Shown: positions 8,593 to 17,829, counted from the stretch's first letter. The stretch: 58,149 nucleotides of DNA from an uncultured Campylobacteraceae bacterium (GCA_913057765.1 CAJXPH010000001.1:1-58149), one strand, 5' to 3'. Numbers and translations: made by a program. Notes: generated by a model not told the origin, from the sequence alone.

Positions 8593-10916
8593 TTAATAAA
8601 ATTAAAAACTTTCTAGGTGTAGATATAAAAAATGATAAATACTCTTTAGTAGATGATAAACTATTTGGGAAAGTAGCAAAAGAGAAAGCTCCAACTTCTT
8701 GGGTTCGTTCTACTTGTGGATATTGTGGGGTTGGATGTGGATTATATATTGGAGTACAAAATGGTAAACCTACATATACAAAAGGTGACCCTGCACATCC
8801 AGTAAATAAAGGAACACTTTGTCCTAAAGGTTTATCTGAACATGAAATGGTTCAAAGTGATAATAGATTTACAAAACCACAGATTCGAAAAGAAGGACAA
8901 CTTATTGATTCTTCTTGGGATGAAGTTTTTAAAACTACCTCTGATAAATTTAAAGATATTCAAGTGAAATATGGGAATAAAGCAGTTGCTTGTATCTCTA
9001 CAGGACAACTTCTAACTGAAGAGTTTTATACTCTTGGTAAGTTTGTTCAAATGGGTCTTAAAACAAATAACTACGATGGAAATACAACACTTTGTATGGC
9101 AAGCGCAGTTATGGGATATAAACAAACTTTTGGAAGTGATGGACCAGTTGGTTGTTATGAAGACTTCTCATATGCAGATACTATAGTTTTAATTGGTGCA
9201 AATATTGCTGATAACCACCCTATTTTGAAACTTCATATTGCAAAAAACGAGAAAATAACAGGAAAGAAACCAACTATTATTGTAATTGACCCGAGATTTT
9301 CAAAAACTGCAAAAATGGCTGATATTTTTGTACCAATAAAACCTAGAAGTGATTTAGCTTTAATGAATGGTCTTTGTCACATCATTTTAGAACAAGGTTG
9401 GGAAAATGAAAAATTCATACAAGAAAGAACAACAGGATATAAAGAATTTAGAAAGCATATTATGGCTAACTACAAACCTCAAGATGTTGCGCAAATTACG
9501 GGAATAGAGGTAAAAGACTTATATCAACTAGCAAAAGTTTATGCAAAATCTCCAGCTGCTATGTCAGCTTGGACTATGGGAGTAAACCAAAGTTCAATTG
9601 GTACAGATACGGTAAGTGCTATTTGTAACTTGGCACTTATTACAGGTAACCTTGGAAGAAAAGGTGCAACTGCACTTTCTATTACAGGTCAGTGTAATGC
9701 AATGGGTACAAGAGAAACAGGATTTACTTCTTCAATACCTGGATATAGAAATTTCGCCAGCGAAAGTGATAGACAAGATTATGCAAATATCGTAAATCTT
9801 CCAGTAGAAGATGTACCAACTGCACGTGGTTACTCATATCCTCAAATTATAGATGCTATAGAGAAAGGTGAAATAAAAGCCTTATGGCTTGTTGCAACTA
9901 ACCCTCTAGTATCTTTTCCTGATCAAAATAAACTAAGAAAAGCTCTAAGGAAACTAGATTTACTTGTAGTACAAGATGCTTTCCAAAGTGAAACTGCAAT
10001 GAAAGCAGATGTTGTATTTTCAGCTGCTACGTGGAGTGAAAAAGAAGGAACTTATACAAATAGTGAAAGAAGATGTAACTATGCAAGAAAAGCTGTCGAA
10101 CCATTAGGTGAAACAAAAAGTGACTTTGACATTGTTCTAGAGTTTTCAAAATATTTTGGCCTTCAAGAAAAACTATATCCAAACTGGAAAGAACCAGTTG
10201 ATGCATTTAATGAATGGAAAAAGTTAAGTGATGGAAGACTGTGTGATTATACAGGAATGAGTTACTCTTTAATAGAAAAACTTGGAGGAATCCAATGGCC
10301 ATGTAATACTAATAATCCAGAAGGAACGTCAAGGTTATATAGTGAAGATATGCCTTGTAATACTCCAGATGGAAAAGCTTTACTTTTAGCCCTTGATTGG
10401 TTACCACTAGTAGAATCAGAAAATGGAGACTTCCCTCTTATGTTAAACACAGGACGTACTGTTGAACAATGGCATACAAGAACAAAAACAAAAACTATCT
10501 CAATATTAAATGCCCTAGCACCAGAAGCATGGATTGAAATTAATCCAAAAGATGCTTTAAAATTAGAAGTAAAAAGTGGAGATAGAATGGATATTTCTTC
10601 TGCAAGAGGGAAAATAAAAGATATCATAGTAAGAGAATCACAAAATGTAAGACCTGGTTCTGTATTTGTTCCATTTCATTATAATGAACAACTAATAAAT
10701 ACAATTACCATCGCAGACTTTGACCCAAAATCTTTTGAACCAAATTATAAACAGTGTGCGGTACAACTTCATAGTGTTAAAGTTCCAGAGGGGATTAAAA
10801 TGGAAGAGAAAGAAATTGCTGGGGAGTTGGAGCATATGGTAATGAGAAATGAGACACAGCTAGTACAAGAAATACTAAATACTCAAAAAATAGGTAGGTT
10901 AAGAAATTCTTCTTAA
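8589..10916 (+). CDS. Nitrate reductase catalytic subunit (molybdopterin, second copy)
   Basis: A 775-residue molybdopterin oxidoreductase of the NasA/NarB/NapA type. The 4Fe-4S ligands are C43, C46, C50 and C78 (STCGYCGVGCG...LCPKG); C169 in TTLCMASAVMGY is the likely molybdenum ligand. AWTMGVNQSS, TGQCNAMGTRETG and TGRTVEQWHTRTKT follow in family order. It carries a 40-residue N-terminal extension without a twin-arginine motif and a 60-residue tail rich in Glu. The start overlaps the stop of the DmsBC fusion by four bases. It shares the active-site plan with the product of the 3281 gene but is clearly a different branch. Together with its anchor it may form a membrane-bound, quinol-linked nitrate reductase. 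Formate dehydrogenase is less likely because a Cys in the LCMASAV context fits nitrate reductases. Confidence 0.82.
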   Translation: MINKIKNFLGVDIKNDKYSLVDDKLFGKVAKEKAPTSWVRSTCGYCGVGCGLYIGVQNGKPTYTKGDPAHPVNKGTLCPKGLSEHEMVQSDNRFTKPQIRKEGQLIDSSWDEVFKTTSDKFKDIQVKYGNKAVACISTGQLLTEEFYTLGKFVQMGLKTNNYDGNTTLCMASAVMGYKQTFGSDGPVGCYEDFSYADTIVLIGANIADNHPILKLHIAKNEKITGKKPTIIVIDPRFSKTAKMADIFVPIKPRSDLALMNGLCHIILEQGWENEKFIQERTTGYKEFRKHIMANYKPQDVAQITGIEVKDLYQLAKVYAKSPAAMSAWTMGVNQSSIGTDTVSAICNLALITGNLGRKGATALSITGQCNAMGTRETGFTSSIPGYRNFASESDRQDYANIVNLPVEDVPTARGYSYPQIIDAIEKGEIKALWLVATNPLVSFPDQNKLRKALRKLDLLVVQDAFQSETAMKADVVFSAATWSEKEGTYTNSERRCNYARKAVEPLGETKSDFDIVLEFSKYFGLQEKLYPNWKEPVDAFNEWKKLSDGRLCDYTGMSYSLIEKLGGIQWPCNTNNPEGTSRLYSEDMPCNTPDGKALLLALDWLPLVESENGDFPLMLNTGRTVEQWHTRTKTKTISILNALAPEAWIEINPKDALKLEVKSGDRMDISSARGKIKDIIVRESQNVRPGSVFVPFHYNEQLINTITIADFDPKSFEPNYKQCAVQLHSVKVPEGIKMEEKEIAGELEHMVMRNETQLVQEILNTQKIGRLRNSS

Positions 10917-10926
10917 CCTACCTTCT
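10893..10926 (+). terminator. Terminator hairpin overlapping the stop codon
   Basis: A perfect 13-bp stem (GGTAGGTTAAGAA with TTCTTAACCTACC, loop ATTC) covers the last codons and the stop TAA of the second nitrate reductase gene. The following bases TTCTGTT are only moderately T-rich, so termination may be partial. Confidence 0.65.
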
Positions 10927-10960
10927 GTTAAAATTCTAGTATTAAAAAATTAGGAATACT

Positions 10961-11182
10961 ATGCAATACTATTTTAAATCACCCTTTGGAAAATTCTTTA
11001 TCTCTTCTGCACCATACGGTGGATACAACCTAAAAGTTGAAGAAGATGTTATAAACTGGGCAGATACTGCCGAAGAATTAGCACAACAAGTTTATGAAAA
11101 AACATCTGGACTTGAAGAATGGGATAATTCTACAATCGAAGAAAGAGCAGCAAATTTAGAAGAGTGGCAAGTAAGAATCTAA
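10961..11182 (+). CDS. Small protein of unknown function in the nitrate locus
   Basis: A 73-residue acidic protein that I do not recognise. It starts with MQYYFKSPFGKFFISSAPYGG, is soluble, has no cysteines, and contains a helical C-terminal half rich in Glu. AGGA lies close before the ATG at 10961. It sits between the second nitrate reductase and nirB with a terminator-like hairpin before it, so it may be transcribed alone. The good start signal, sensible composition and position in a single-strand cluster argue for a real gene. A role in nitrate metabolism is only a guess from position. Confidence 0.6.
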   Translation: MQYYFKSPFGKFFISSAPYGGYNLKVEEDVINWADTAEELAQQVYEKTSGLEEWDNSTIEERAANLEEWQVRI

Positions 11183-11369
11183 CACTCTTTCATTTTTTAT
11201 AATTTAATGTAAAATTAAGCTATAAAGCTTATTAATAGACTTACATTTTTCATAAATCTACTAATTTTAATTCAAAATTAAGCTTATTGAATATTTTATA
11301 TACACTTTCACTCCTCATAATCTTTCCATTTCTGCAATAATTATTACATAAGAAATTGAAGGACAAACC
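11183..11369 (+). promoter_or_regulatory. nirBD upstream region
   Basis: The 187-base gap is AT-rich and holds a direct repeat, AAAATTAAGCT at about 11211 and 11275, about 64 bases apart. TATATAC at about 11297-11303 could serve as a -10 box, with ACTCCT downstream as in the other nitrate promoters. The repeats may bind a regulator of nirBD. A Shine-Dalgarno (GAAGGA) precedes the GTG start at 11370. Confidence 0.4.
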
Positions 11370-13835
11370 GTGAAAGAAAAATTAGTAGTAATTGGAAATG
11401 GAATGAGTGGTCTTCGAACAGTTGAAGATTTATTAGATATTACAAAAGATAAATATGATATTACAGTTTTTGGTGAAGAGCCATATGTAAACTATAATAG
11501 AATCATGCTTTCATATATTTTATCACAAGAAAAAACTTTCGAAGATACAATTATTAATCACCAATCTTGGTATGATGAACACAACGTTGCTTTACATAAA
11601 GGTGATAAAGTTACATCTATAAATAAAGAAAATAAAACAATTAAAAGTGAAAGTGGAAAAGAAGTTTCATATGACAAACTTCTAATTGCTACTGGTTCAA
11701 ATCCTTTTGTTCCTAAAACAATAGGAAGCAATTTAAACAACGTTATTGCATTTAGAACAAAACAAGATGTTGATACTATCATTGATACAATTGATAAAGA
11801 TAAAACTGCCGTAGTTGTGGGTGGTGGACTACTTGGTCTTGAAGCTGCATATGGTATTGCTATGCATAATATTAAAACTATTTTAGTACATAGAAGTGGC
11901 TCTATTCTATCTCAACAACTTGATACTACAGGTGGAAGACTTTTACAAAAAAACCTTGAATCATATGGAATAGAATTTAAACTAAATACTACTATTGAAG
12001 AAATCACAGGAAAAGACACTGTTGAAAGCGTAAGTTTTACTGATGGAGAAACTGTAAGTTCAAATATCGTTGTTTTTGCAACTGGAATTATTCCAAATAC
12101 AGACCTAGCAAAAGATGCAGAACTAGATACTAAAAAAGGTATTTTAGTTGATGACTTTATGAATACAAGTGATGACTCAATTTTTGCAATTGGAGAGTGT
12201 GTAGAACATAAAGGAAATACTTACGGATTAGTTGCTCCACTTTACGAACAAGCAAAAGTATTAGCTAAAAAATTAGCAGGGAAAGATGTTGAAGGATATA
12301 GTGGTTCAACACTTTCTACAAGACTTAAAATTTCTGGTGTTGATTTATTCTCTGCTGGTGATTATTTAGGTGATGAAACAACTGAAGAACTTATCTTACT
12401 TGATGAAAAAGTTGGTGTTTATAAAAAGCTTGTAATATACGATAATAAAATCATTGGTATTGTTTTATATGGCGATACAGCTGATGCTTCTTGGTATTTA
12501 AAACTTCTAAAAGAACACACGGATATTTCAGATTTAAGAACAAAAATACTTTTTGGTAAATCGATTCTTTCTGGAGATGCAGGACATGGTGGAAACGATG
12601 TAAATGCAATGAGTGATGATGAAGAAGTTTGTGGTTGTAATGGAATTACTAAAGGTCAAGTAGTATCAGGTATCAGAGATAACGACTTAAAAACTTTAGG
12701 TGATGTAAAAACTTGTACAAAAGCAGGAGCTTCTTGTGGTTCTTGTTTAGGATTAGTTGAACAGATTTTAGTAAATACTTTAGGTGATGAATATAATGAC
12801 ACAGTTGAAGGTATTTGTGATTGTTGTGATGTTGGACATAAAGAAATAAAAGAGACTATAAACACAAATGATTTTAACAATGTATATGAAGTATTTAAAA
12901 AACTTGATTGGAAAACAGATGATGGTTGTACTAAATGTAGACCAGCAATCAACTACTATTTATTAGTTAAATACAATGATGATAAATACAAAAATGATAA
13001 AAGAAGTGCTTTAGTAAATGATAGAGTATTTGCAAACATTCAAAAAGATGGAACATATTCAGTAGTTCCCAGAATTTGGGGAGGATTAACTTCACCTCAA
13101 GAGCTAAAAGATATGGCAGATATTGCTGTTAAATATGATGTTCCAACAGTTAAATTTACAGGTGGTCAAAGACTTGATATGTTAGGTGTTAAAAAAGAAC
13201 AATTAGAACCTATGTGGAAAGACTTAAATGACGCAGGTTTTGTATCTGGTCAAGCCTATGCAAAAGGTCTTAGAACAGTTAAAACTTGTGTTGGTAACCA
13301 ATGGTGTAGATTTGGAACTCAAGATGCTATGCAAATGGGTGTAGATATTGAAAAATTAACATGGGGTTCATGGACACCACATAAATATAAGATTGCAGTA
13401 TCTGGATGTCCAAGAAACTGCGCGGAAGCCACAATTAAAGACTTCGGAATCATTGGTGTTGATTCAGGATGGGAAATCCATGTAGCAGGTAATGGTGGTA
13501 TCAAAGTTAGAGTTACTGACTTCTTGTGTAAAGTAGAAACTGATGAACAACTTTTCGAAATGGTAAAAGCATATATGCAATTCTACAGAGAAGATGCATA
13601 CTATTTAGAAAGAACTGCTCATTGGATTGAAAGAGTTGGATTAGAATATGTAAAAGAGATTCTATTTGATGATGAAAAAAGAGAAATGTACGCTGCTTCA
13701 TTTGACGAATCACAAAAATCTGCACAAGTTGACCCTTGGGCAAAAGCAATTGAAGATGGATTTACAAAAGAGTTTAATCCAATTGTAATTGATACAGAAA
13801 ATTTACCAAATTATGAAGCGAAGGAAACAGTATAA
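11370..13835 (+). CDS. nirB: NADH-dependent nitrite reductase, large subunit
   Basis: An 821-residue NirB. It reduces nitrite to ammonium using NADH in the cytoplasm. Residues 1-300 are the FAD/NAD(P)-binding part (VVIGNGMSGLRT; second dinucleotide fold VVGGGLLGLEAA). Near 412-465 lies the BFD-like [2Fe-2S] domain (CGCNG...CTKAGASCGSC), followed by more Cys (CDCCDVG, CTKCRP). The C-terminal half is the siroheme/4Fe-4S reductase, with cysteines near 640, 646 (CVGNQWC) and 680, 684 (GCPRNCAEA). It starts with GTG at 11370 after GAAGGA. Its length is normal for the family. It overlaps nirD by one base. It duplicates the chemical step of the nirA-type gene but with another donor. Confidence 0.95.
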   Translation: MKEKLVVIGNGMSGLRTVEDLLDITKDKYDITVFGEEPYVNYNRIMLSYILSQEKTFEDTIINHQSWYDEHNVALHKGDKVTSINKENKTIKSESGKEVSYDKLLIATGSNPFVPKTIGSNLNNVIAFRTKQDVDTIIDTIDKDKTAVVVGGGLLGLEAAYGIAMHNIKTILVHRSGSILSQQLDTTGGRLLQKNLESYGIEFKLNTTIEEITGKDTVESVSFTDGETVSSNIVVFATGIIPNTDLAKDAELDTKKGILVDDFMNTSDDSIFAIGECVEHKGNTYGLVAPLYEQAKVLAKKLAGKDVEGYSGSTLSTRLKISGVDLFSAGDYLGDETTEELILLDEKVGVYKKLVIYDNKIIGIVLYGDTADASWYLKLLKEHTDISDLRTKILFGKSILSGDAGHGGNDVNAMSDDEEVCGCNGITKGQVVSGIRDNDLKTLGDVKTCTKAGASCGSCLGLVEQILVNTLGDEYNDTVEGICDCCDVGHKEIKETINTNDFNNVYEVFKKLDWKTDDGCTKCRPAINYYLLVKYNDDKYKNDKRSALVNDRVFANIQKDGTYSVVPRIWGGLTSPQELKDMADIAVKYDVPTVKFTGGQRLDMLGVKKEQLEPMWKDLNDAGFVSGQAYAKGLRTVKTCVGNQWCRFGTQDAMQMGVDIEKLTWGSWTPHKYKIAVSGCPRNCAEATIKDFGIIGVDSGWEIHVAGNGGIKVRVTDFLCKVETDEQLFEMVKAYMQFYREDAYYLERTAHWIERVGLEYVKEILFDDEKREMYAASFDESQKSAQVDPWAKAIEDGFTKEFNPIVIDTENLPNYEAKETV

Positions 13836-14143
13836 TGGCAACTTGGATTAAAGTAGTAGCAACAGAGGAAATTCCTTCAATGGGTTCAAGAAAAGTAGTT
13901 ATAGGCAAAGAAGAAATTGCTTTATTTAAAACAAAAGATGGTTCAATTTTTGCAATCAACAACATCTGCCCACATAAACAAGGAAAACTAAGTGAAGGAC
14001 TTGTACATGGAAAGGTAGTTACTTGTCCTTTACACAATTGGGATATTGATTTATCTTCAGGTGAGGCACTAGGAAATGATTCTGGATGTACTAATGTATA
14101 TGAAAGTAAAATTGAGGATGATATTTTATATATTAATCTTTAA
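13835..14143 (+). CDS. nirD: NADH-dependent nitrite reductase, small Rieske-type subunit
   Basis: A 102-residue NirD. It has a Rieske-like fold with the [2Fe-2S] ligand pattern CPHKQG...CPLHNW, so unlike many NirD proteins of enterics, which lack the ligands, this one may bind a cluster. It should support the NirB holoenzyme. The ATG overlaps the nirB stop (TAATG), which implies translational coupling. The gene is the last of the nitrate cluster and is followed by a strong two-way terminator. Confidence 0.92.
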   Translation: MATWIKVVATEEIPSMGSRKVVIGKEEIALFKTKDGSIFAINNICPHKQGKLSEGLVHGKVVTCPLHNWDIDLSSGEALGNDSGCTNVYESKIEDDILYINL

Positions 14144-14153
14144 AACACAAAAT

Positions 14154-14183
14154 ATAAAACAAGTGTTAAAGCACTTGTTTTAT
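14154..14183. terminator. Two-way terminator between nirD and the M24 gene
   Basis: A perfect 12-bp stem (ATAAAACAAGTG with CACTTGTTTTAT, six-base loop) sits between convergent genes. A and T runs on either side allow it to work for both strands. It overlaps the stop codon of the minus-strand M24 gene. Confidence 0.85.
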
Positions 14184-15349
14184 AAAATTATTGGCAGTTC
14201 TTTTTCTGCCCGTCTAGATAACCAAACAGGTCCATCTTTAGTGATAAGTACATTTTCTTCATGTACCATCTCTTTTCCTTGAAGATATTCCATCCCTGGT
14301 TCTAAAGTAATTACAACACCCTCTTCTAAAATTGTATTATCGTTTATTGTATTTGAAGGCCATTCTGTAAGTTGCATTCCTAAACCATGTCCTAATCTTC
14401 CTACACTATTTCCTAATGCTCCACCATCTTGCATTACTTTATTCATTGCATTAAAAATATCACTTGTAGTATTCCCTACTTGACAAGCTTCAAAGCCCTT
14501 ATTTGTAGCATTAAACACTACTTCATAAGCTCTTTTTGATTCATCGCTTGCGTAGCCAAAAGCATAATTTCTGTCAAAATCACAGAAATAGCTATCATAA
14601 ACACAACCTGTATCAATGATAAAAATATCACCATTTTCTAAAATCCTTTCACCCGGTCCCATAATAATGGAACCATAACCACCTTGACCAGAACCTGCAA
14701 TTAAATAAGGAAAATCATCAACACCAAGTGTTAATAAATGATTTTTAAACCTTTGACAGTTTTCTCTTTCACTTTCACCTACTTTTAAAAGATTTGGTAA
14801 ATCTTCAAAACCCTGAGACGCAAGTTGACATACATATAAAATCTTTTCAATCTCAGCTGAAGACTTTACATATCTTACATATCTTAAAATATTTGTTGCA
14901 TCTTTGATCTCTATACCATCTAAATTTGCCAGTAATTTATTATAATCAGAAATAGGCATTCTAAGACTACTTTCATGTCCTTGAGGCAGACCTAAAACTT
15001 TATATTTTTTCATTAAAGATAAAATAGTATCCGTTAATAAAGAAATACCTTCATCTTCAGGATTGGGAGATACCCATGTTTGAATATCATCTATCCAAGT
15101 GCCTTCCATTCCACTTTGACCAATTACTGGAATAATAGCTTTTGGTTTATCATTTAAAGGAATTAAAACAAACCAAGGTCTTGTTGGACTCTCAAAAAAC
15201 TGTGTTTTAAAGCCTGTATAATATTCAATATCTACTTGCGTTGTTAATAAAATAGCATCCATTCTTTCATCAAACATAAGTTTTTGAATTTTTGCTAATC
15301 TGTTTTTATATTCTGCTTCTAAGAAGCCTCTTTTTGGTGCAACTAACAT
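14180..15349 (-). CDS. M24-family hydrolase (DoeA/creatinase/Xaa-Pro peptidase type)
   Basis: A 389-residue two-domain protein of the pita-bread fold. The N-terminal creatinase-like domain (DAILLTTQVDIEYYTGF) precedes the metal domain with the five expected ligands: D in IIDTG, D in FCDFDRNYAFG, H in RLGHGLGMQ, E in ITLEPGMEY and E in MVHEENVLIT. Members split peptides, creatine or, as DoeA, the ectoine ring. A start at 15349 follows GAAGG. It is last in an operon with an M20 hydrolase, a diaminopropionate lyase-like enzyme and a TRAP transporter, so hydrolysis of an imported amino-acid derivative is more likely than housekeeping peptidase work. The exact substrate is unknown. Confidence 0.85.
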   Translation of the reverse strand: MLVAPKRGFLEAEYKNRLAKIQKLMFDERMDAILLTTQVDIEYYTGFKTQFFESPTRPWFVLIPLNDKPKAIIPVIGQSGMEGTWIDDIQTWVSPNPEDEGISLLTDTILSLMKKYKVLGLPQGHESSLRMPISDYNKLLANLDGIEIKDATNILRYVRYVKSSAEIEKILYVCQLASQGFEDLPNLLKVGESERENCQRFKNHLLTLGVDDFPYLIAGSGQGGYGSIIMGPGERILENGDIFIIDTGCVYDSYFCDFDRNYAFGYASDESKRAYEVVFNATNKGFEACQVGNTTSDIFNAMNKVMQDGGALGNSVGRLGHGLGMQLTEWPSNTINDNTILEEGVVITLEPGMEYLQGKEMVHEENVLITKDGPVWLSRRAEKELPIIL

Positions 15350-15350
15350 A

Positions 15351-16580
15351 TTACTTACCTTCTAACATTCTCACATAAACTGATGGAATTGCTGCATATA
15401 GGGCAGCACATAAAATTAGGTCTGCTTTTTTTACCTCTTCATTTGGAGCATGGGCAAATTTTAGTTCACCTGGTCCATATCCGATTACTGGAATATTATG
15501 TTCTCCCATAATTGAAACACCATTTGTCGAGAATGGCCAAATATCAATCACAGCTTCTTTTCCAAATAGATTTTTATAAGCATTTGCTACACTTTGAGTA
15601 ACATCATGTTTTTCTTCCATTTTCCATGGTTTAAATGAACACTCTTGTCCATACTCTAAACCTGTATATGAGGGCTCATCATAATTATAAATAGAAACAT
15701 CTGCATCAGCCATTTTAACTGCTGGTAAGTTTCTAATTTCTTGTAAGGCATCTTCAGGTTTTTCACCCCAAGTTAAACGTCTATCAATTGAAATCGTACA
15801 AGAATCAGATACCGCACAACGTGATGGTGATGTTGAGCTAATCTCAGAAACTGTTAAACAACCTTTCCCTAATAAATCATCTACTAGTAAGTTTTCATTT
15901 AAAGCTCTTAACTCTGTTAAAATTCCTGACATTTTATAAATCGCATTATCACCAGTATGAGGGATTGAACCATGTGCAGATGTCCCATAAGTACTTACAG
16001 ATATTTCCATTCGTCCTTTTTGTGCTCTACAAATCTTACCATCACTTGGTTCCGCTAAAAGTACAAACTCTGGTCTGATATTTTGCTCTTCAATCATATA
16101 CTTCCAAGATAATCCATCACAATCTTCTTCTGCAACAGACGCCGATACTAAAAGTGTAAAATCATCTTTAATATCTAAATCAGTAATAATCTTCGCAGCA
16201 TATACAATAGATGCAATTGCACCTTTCATATCTGTAGTTCCTCGACCTATGATTTTTTCTTCATCTTCATATCCTTCATAAGGATCATAGTTCCAGTTAT
16301 CAAGGTTTCCAACACCAACTACATCTAAGTGTCCATCCATTGCAATAAGATGTTTACCAGTTCCTATATAAGCTAGAATATTTCCCATTGGGTCAATATC
16401 TATTTTATTAAATCCAAGCTTTTTCAATTCATCAATAGTACATTTTGCAGCAAGAGATTCATCACCTGAACCTCCTGGACATCTAACTAAATCTCTTGTG
16501 AATTTATAAATATCTTCTTTATAAAATTCTGCTCTTTGTTTAATTTCCTCAAAAGGAATACCTTCAAATATCTTTTCCAT
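15351..16580 (-). CDS. M20-family amidohydrolase, YgeY type
   Basis: A 409-residue zinc-dependent amidohydrolase. Metal and catalytic residues can be read in order: HLD in AMDGHLDVVG, D in GTTDMKGAIA, the EE pair in SVAEEDCDG, E in LLAEPSDG and the final H in FAHAPNEE. It resembles YgeY, which in E. coli lies next to the diaminopropionate ammonia-lyase ygeX; the same pairing is seen here, with a one-base gap to the M24 gene and two bases to the lyase. It probably removes an acyl group from, or opens, a diamino-acid derivative before the lyase acts. Deacylation of succinyl-diaminopimelate (DapE) is a less likely alternative. Confidence 0.85.
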   Translation of the reverse strand: MEKIFEGIPFEEIKQRAEFYKEDIYKFTRDLVRCPGGSGDESLAAKCTIDELKKLGFNKIDIDPMGNILAYIGTGKHLIAMDGHLDVVGVGNLDNWNYDPYEGYEDEEKIIGRGTTDMKGAIASIVYAAKIITDLDIKDDFTLLVSASVAEEDCDGLSWKYMIEEQNIRPEFVLLAEPSDGKICRAQKGRMEISVSTYGTSAHGSIPHTGDNAIYKMSGILTELRALNENLLVDDLLGKGCLTVSEISSTSPSRCAVSDSCTISIDRRLTWGEKPEDALQEIRNLPAVKMADADVSIYNYDEPSYTGLEYGQECSFKPWKMEEKHDVTQSVANAYKNLFGKEAVIDIWPFSTNGVSIMGEHNIPVIGYGPGELKFAHAPNEEVKKADLILCAALYAAIPSVYVRMLEGK

Positions 16581-16582
16581 AA

Positions 16583-17788
16583 TTAAGCCTTTTTAAGAAC
16601 CTCAGATGAAGTTTTACCAACCATTTTTTCATATACAACAGAATCAGTATCACCTTCTGTTCCTAAAAATAGTATCTTTGAATTTGAATCAATATTTAAT
16701 GCCTCTCTATATCTTTTAGAGTGTTGAATAATATTAAATCCTGCTAATCCAGCAACTGCTGATTCACCTGCAACAACACCTAAAGTTGCTAAATATTTCA
16801 TAACCTCAGCAATTGGTTCATCAGGGATAGAAAAGAATCCTTGAGTTTTATCTTCTAATATTTTCCAAGCTAATAAAGAAACTTCACCACAAGAAAGTCC
16901 AGCCATTACAGTGTCTAAATCACCATGTACAACTGTAGGTTTTCCAGCTTTTGCACTTTGAAGTAAACAATCAGCATTATTTGGTTCAATCATTATAAAA
17001 AGTGGTGATTTCTTCCCGTAAGTCTCTAAAATAAATGAAGCAACCGCGGCTGCCATTCCACCAACTCCACCTTGTAAAAATACATGTGTTGGTTTTTCAC
17101 CCATTTGTTTTAAGGCTTCATCAACCATTATTGTATAACCTTGCATTACGTCTTTTGGTACAGAAGTATAACCTTCATATGAAGTATCAGAAACAGTAAA
17201 GTATCCATTTTTTTCAGCTGTAACTGCTGCAACATGAACAGAGTCATCATAGTTTCCATTTACTCTATTTACATTTGCACCATATTTTGCAATCTCTTCT
17301 TCTCTACTAACACTTACATGATTATGAATAAATATTTCACAATTACATCCAAAGATTGAAGCTCCCCATGCTACTGATTTTCCATGGTTACCATCTGTTG
17401 CACAAGAAACTGTTATTTTATTTGTAATATCACTATATGTTCCAGCTAATAAATCATTAGAATTAGCATCAATTCCTGCATCTTTTAATTTTTCAATTAG
17501 TAAGTTTGCCACAGCATATGCACCACCTAGTGCTTTAAAACTTTTTAAAGAAAATCTATAGTGCTCATTTTTGTAATATAATTTTGCAACACCTGTTTGC
17601 TTAGCTAAATCATCAAGTTCTACTAATGGAGTAACTTTGTACTCGTCCCAAGATGTAATTTCTTTTTTCGCTTTTTCAAATGCCTCTAAACTCAAGATGT
17701 CTTGGTGTTCATATTCCCCTTTTATACAATTTTTTGTATTGTCAAAAAAGTTAGTATTATCTAAATATTTCTCATAATTTTTTATCAT
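16583..17788 (-). CDS. Diaminopropionate ammonia-lyase-like PLP enzyme (YgeX/EutB type)
   Basis: A 401-residue fold-type II PLP enzyme. The lysine of RFSLKSFKALGGAYA (in SFK) is the probable Schiff-base residue. ATDGNHGKSVAWGA, FLQGGVGGMAAAVASF and the end motif FLGTEGDTD match diaminopropionate ammonia-lyase, which turns 2,3-diaminopropionate into pyruvate and two ammonium ions. Start at 17788: AAGGA stands eight bases before this ATG; an ATG 15 bases upstream has no such signal and its own codons contain the Shine-Dalgarno. The neighbours suit release of ammonium from an imported diamino acid. A threonine-dehydratase-like EutB role (hydroxyectoine) is the main alternative. Confidence 0.85.
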   Translation of the reverse strand: MIKNYEKYLDNTNFFDNTKNCIKGEYEHQDILSLEAFEKAKKEITSWDEYKVTPLVELDDLAKQTGVAKLYYKNEHYRFSLKSFKALGGAYAVANLLIEKLKDAGIDANSNDLLAGTYSDITNKITVSCATDGNHGKSVAWGASIFGCNCEIFIHNHVSVSREEEIAKYGANVNRVNGNYDDSVHVAAVTAEKNGYFTVSDTSYEGYTSVPKDVMQGYTIMVDEALKQMGEKPTHVFLQGGVGGMAAAVASFILETYGKKSPLFIMIEPNNADCLLQSAKAGKPTVVHGDLDTVMAGLSCGEVSLLAWKILEDKTQGFFSIPDEPIAEVMKYLATLGVVAGESAVAGLAGFNIIQHSKRYREALNIDSNSKILFLGTEGDTDSVVYEKMVGKTSSEVLKKA

Positions 17789-17829
17789 TTTAAATTCCTT
17801 CATAGTTAATTTTATTTTTATTTTCTTAT

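Noticed and set aside
3281..10916. The two molybdopterin subunits as a recent tandem duplication
   Set aside because: They differ in length by about 110 residues and in most of their sequence outside the motifs, and have different neighbours.
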